Source: an uncultured Angelakisella sp. (GTDB taxonomy: Bacteria; Bacillota; Clostridia; Oscillospirales; Ruminococcaceae). From it: 19,884 nucleotides of DNA. Shown here one piece after another: positions 19,863 through 19,884 of the stretch (position 1 is its first letter; each line of letters begins with the position of its first letter). The translations under genes and the position numbers were made by a program. Under the pieces are notes generated by a model. It worked only from the letters and a program-made list of their open reading frames with translations, did no database searches and was not told where the DNA came from. The stretch lies in contig CAJUFR010000038.1 of the NCBI GenBank assembly GCA_910585525.1, forward strand, positions 1 through 19,884. The letters are read 5' to 3'.

Positions 19863-19884
19863 TCTTTCTGTGTCGACAGAAAGA
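19863..19884. repeat. Inverted repeat at the right edge
   Basis: TCTTTCTG (19863-19870) pairs perfectly with CAGAAAGA (19877-19884) around TGTCGA. It ends exactly at the window edge, so the arms may be longer outside. It could be a terminator stem, an element end or a recombination site. A weaker GC hairpin, CCGCC (19842-19846) with GGCGG (19852-19856), lies just before it. Confidence 0.45.

Noticed and set aside
1..19884. CRISPR array, phage gene cluster, toxin-antitoxin pair or defence island
   Set aside because: No regularly spaced repeats, phage structural genes, paired small toxin/antitoxin genes or defence nucleases were seen; apart from the recombinase remnants the genes are metabolic, transport and sporulation genes.

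Overview
The window is a GC-rich chromosomal segment of an endospore-forming, Gram-positive Clostridia-type bacterium. The best guess is the Oscillospiraceae group (Flavonifractor, Lawsonibacter or Dysosmobacter-like); this is inferred from gene content and base composition, not from a marker tree. The sporulation sigma factor SigG and a YlmC/YmxH protein support a spore former. Most genes are on the + strand with strong AGGAGG-type ribosome binding sites, and many are spaced tightly or overlap by 4 bp.

Region 1 (1-446) is the tail of a large serine recombinase of the Tn4451/TnpX type (DUF4368 end). It is visibly less GC-rich than the rest and ends only 57 bp before a sugar-transport gene, so an integrative element very probably ends here. 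Region 2 (447-8480) is a raffinose/sucrose-type utilisation locus: two ABC sugar permeases, a GH36 alpha-galactosidase, a convergent AraC-family regulator, a PfkB fructokinase and a GH13_4 amylosucrase-like enzyme. A simple reading is: import of a raffinose-family sugar, removal of galactose by GH36, conversion of the resulting sucrose by the GH13_4 enzyme to glucan or glucose plus fructose, and phosphorylation of fructose. The substrate-binding protein and ATPase of the transporter are not in the window.

Region 3 (8484-10824) holds ylmC (minus strand), a C26 glutamine-amidotransferase-like hydrolase, sigG with a possible forespore-type promoter, a 48-residue small protein and a good terminator. 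Region 4 (10870-16681) looks like one six-gene transcription unit from a clear sigma-A promoter to a 13-bp-stem terminator: CNNM/HlyC-type membrane protein, proB, a GNAT acetyltransferase, proA, an unrecognised membrane-anchored protein with a very acidic tail, and cysK. It combines proline and cysteine synthesis with two unassigned proteins.

Region 5 (16684-19341) is a molybdenum cofactor operon, moaC-moaA-MOSC-mogA, with its own promoter flanked by small repeats, and a terminator-like hairpin at the end. Region 6 (19350-19884) is mobile-element debris: two perfect palindromes, a small serine resolvase broken after about 14 family-like residues, an out-of-frame remnant of an unknown protein and a hairpin at the very edge. 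No rRNA, tRNA, CRISPR array or intact insertion sequence was seen. I found no convincing wholly new system; the best leads are the element junction, the glucan/raffinose enzyme combination, the acidic-tail membrane protein and the regulatory repeats at moaC.
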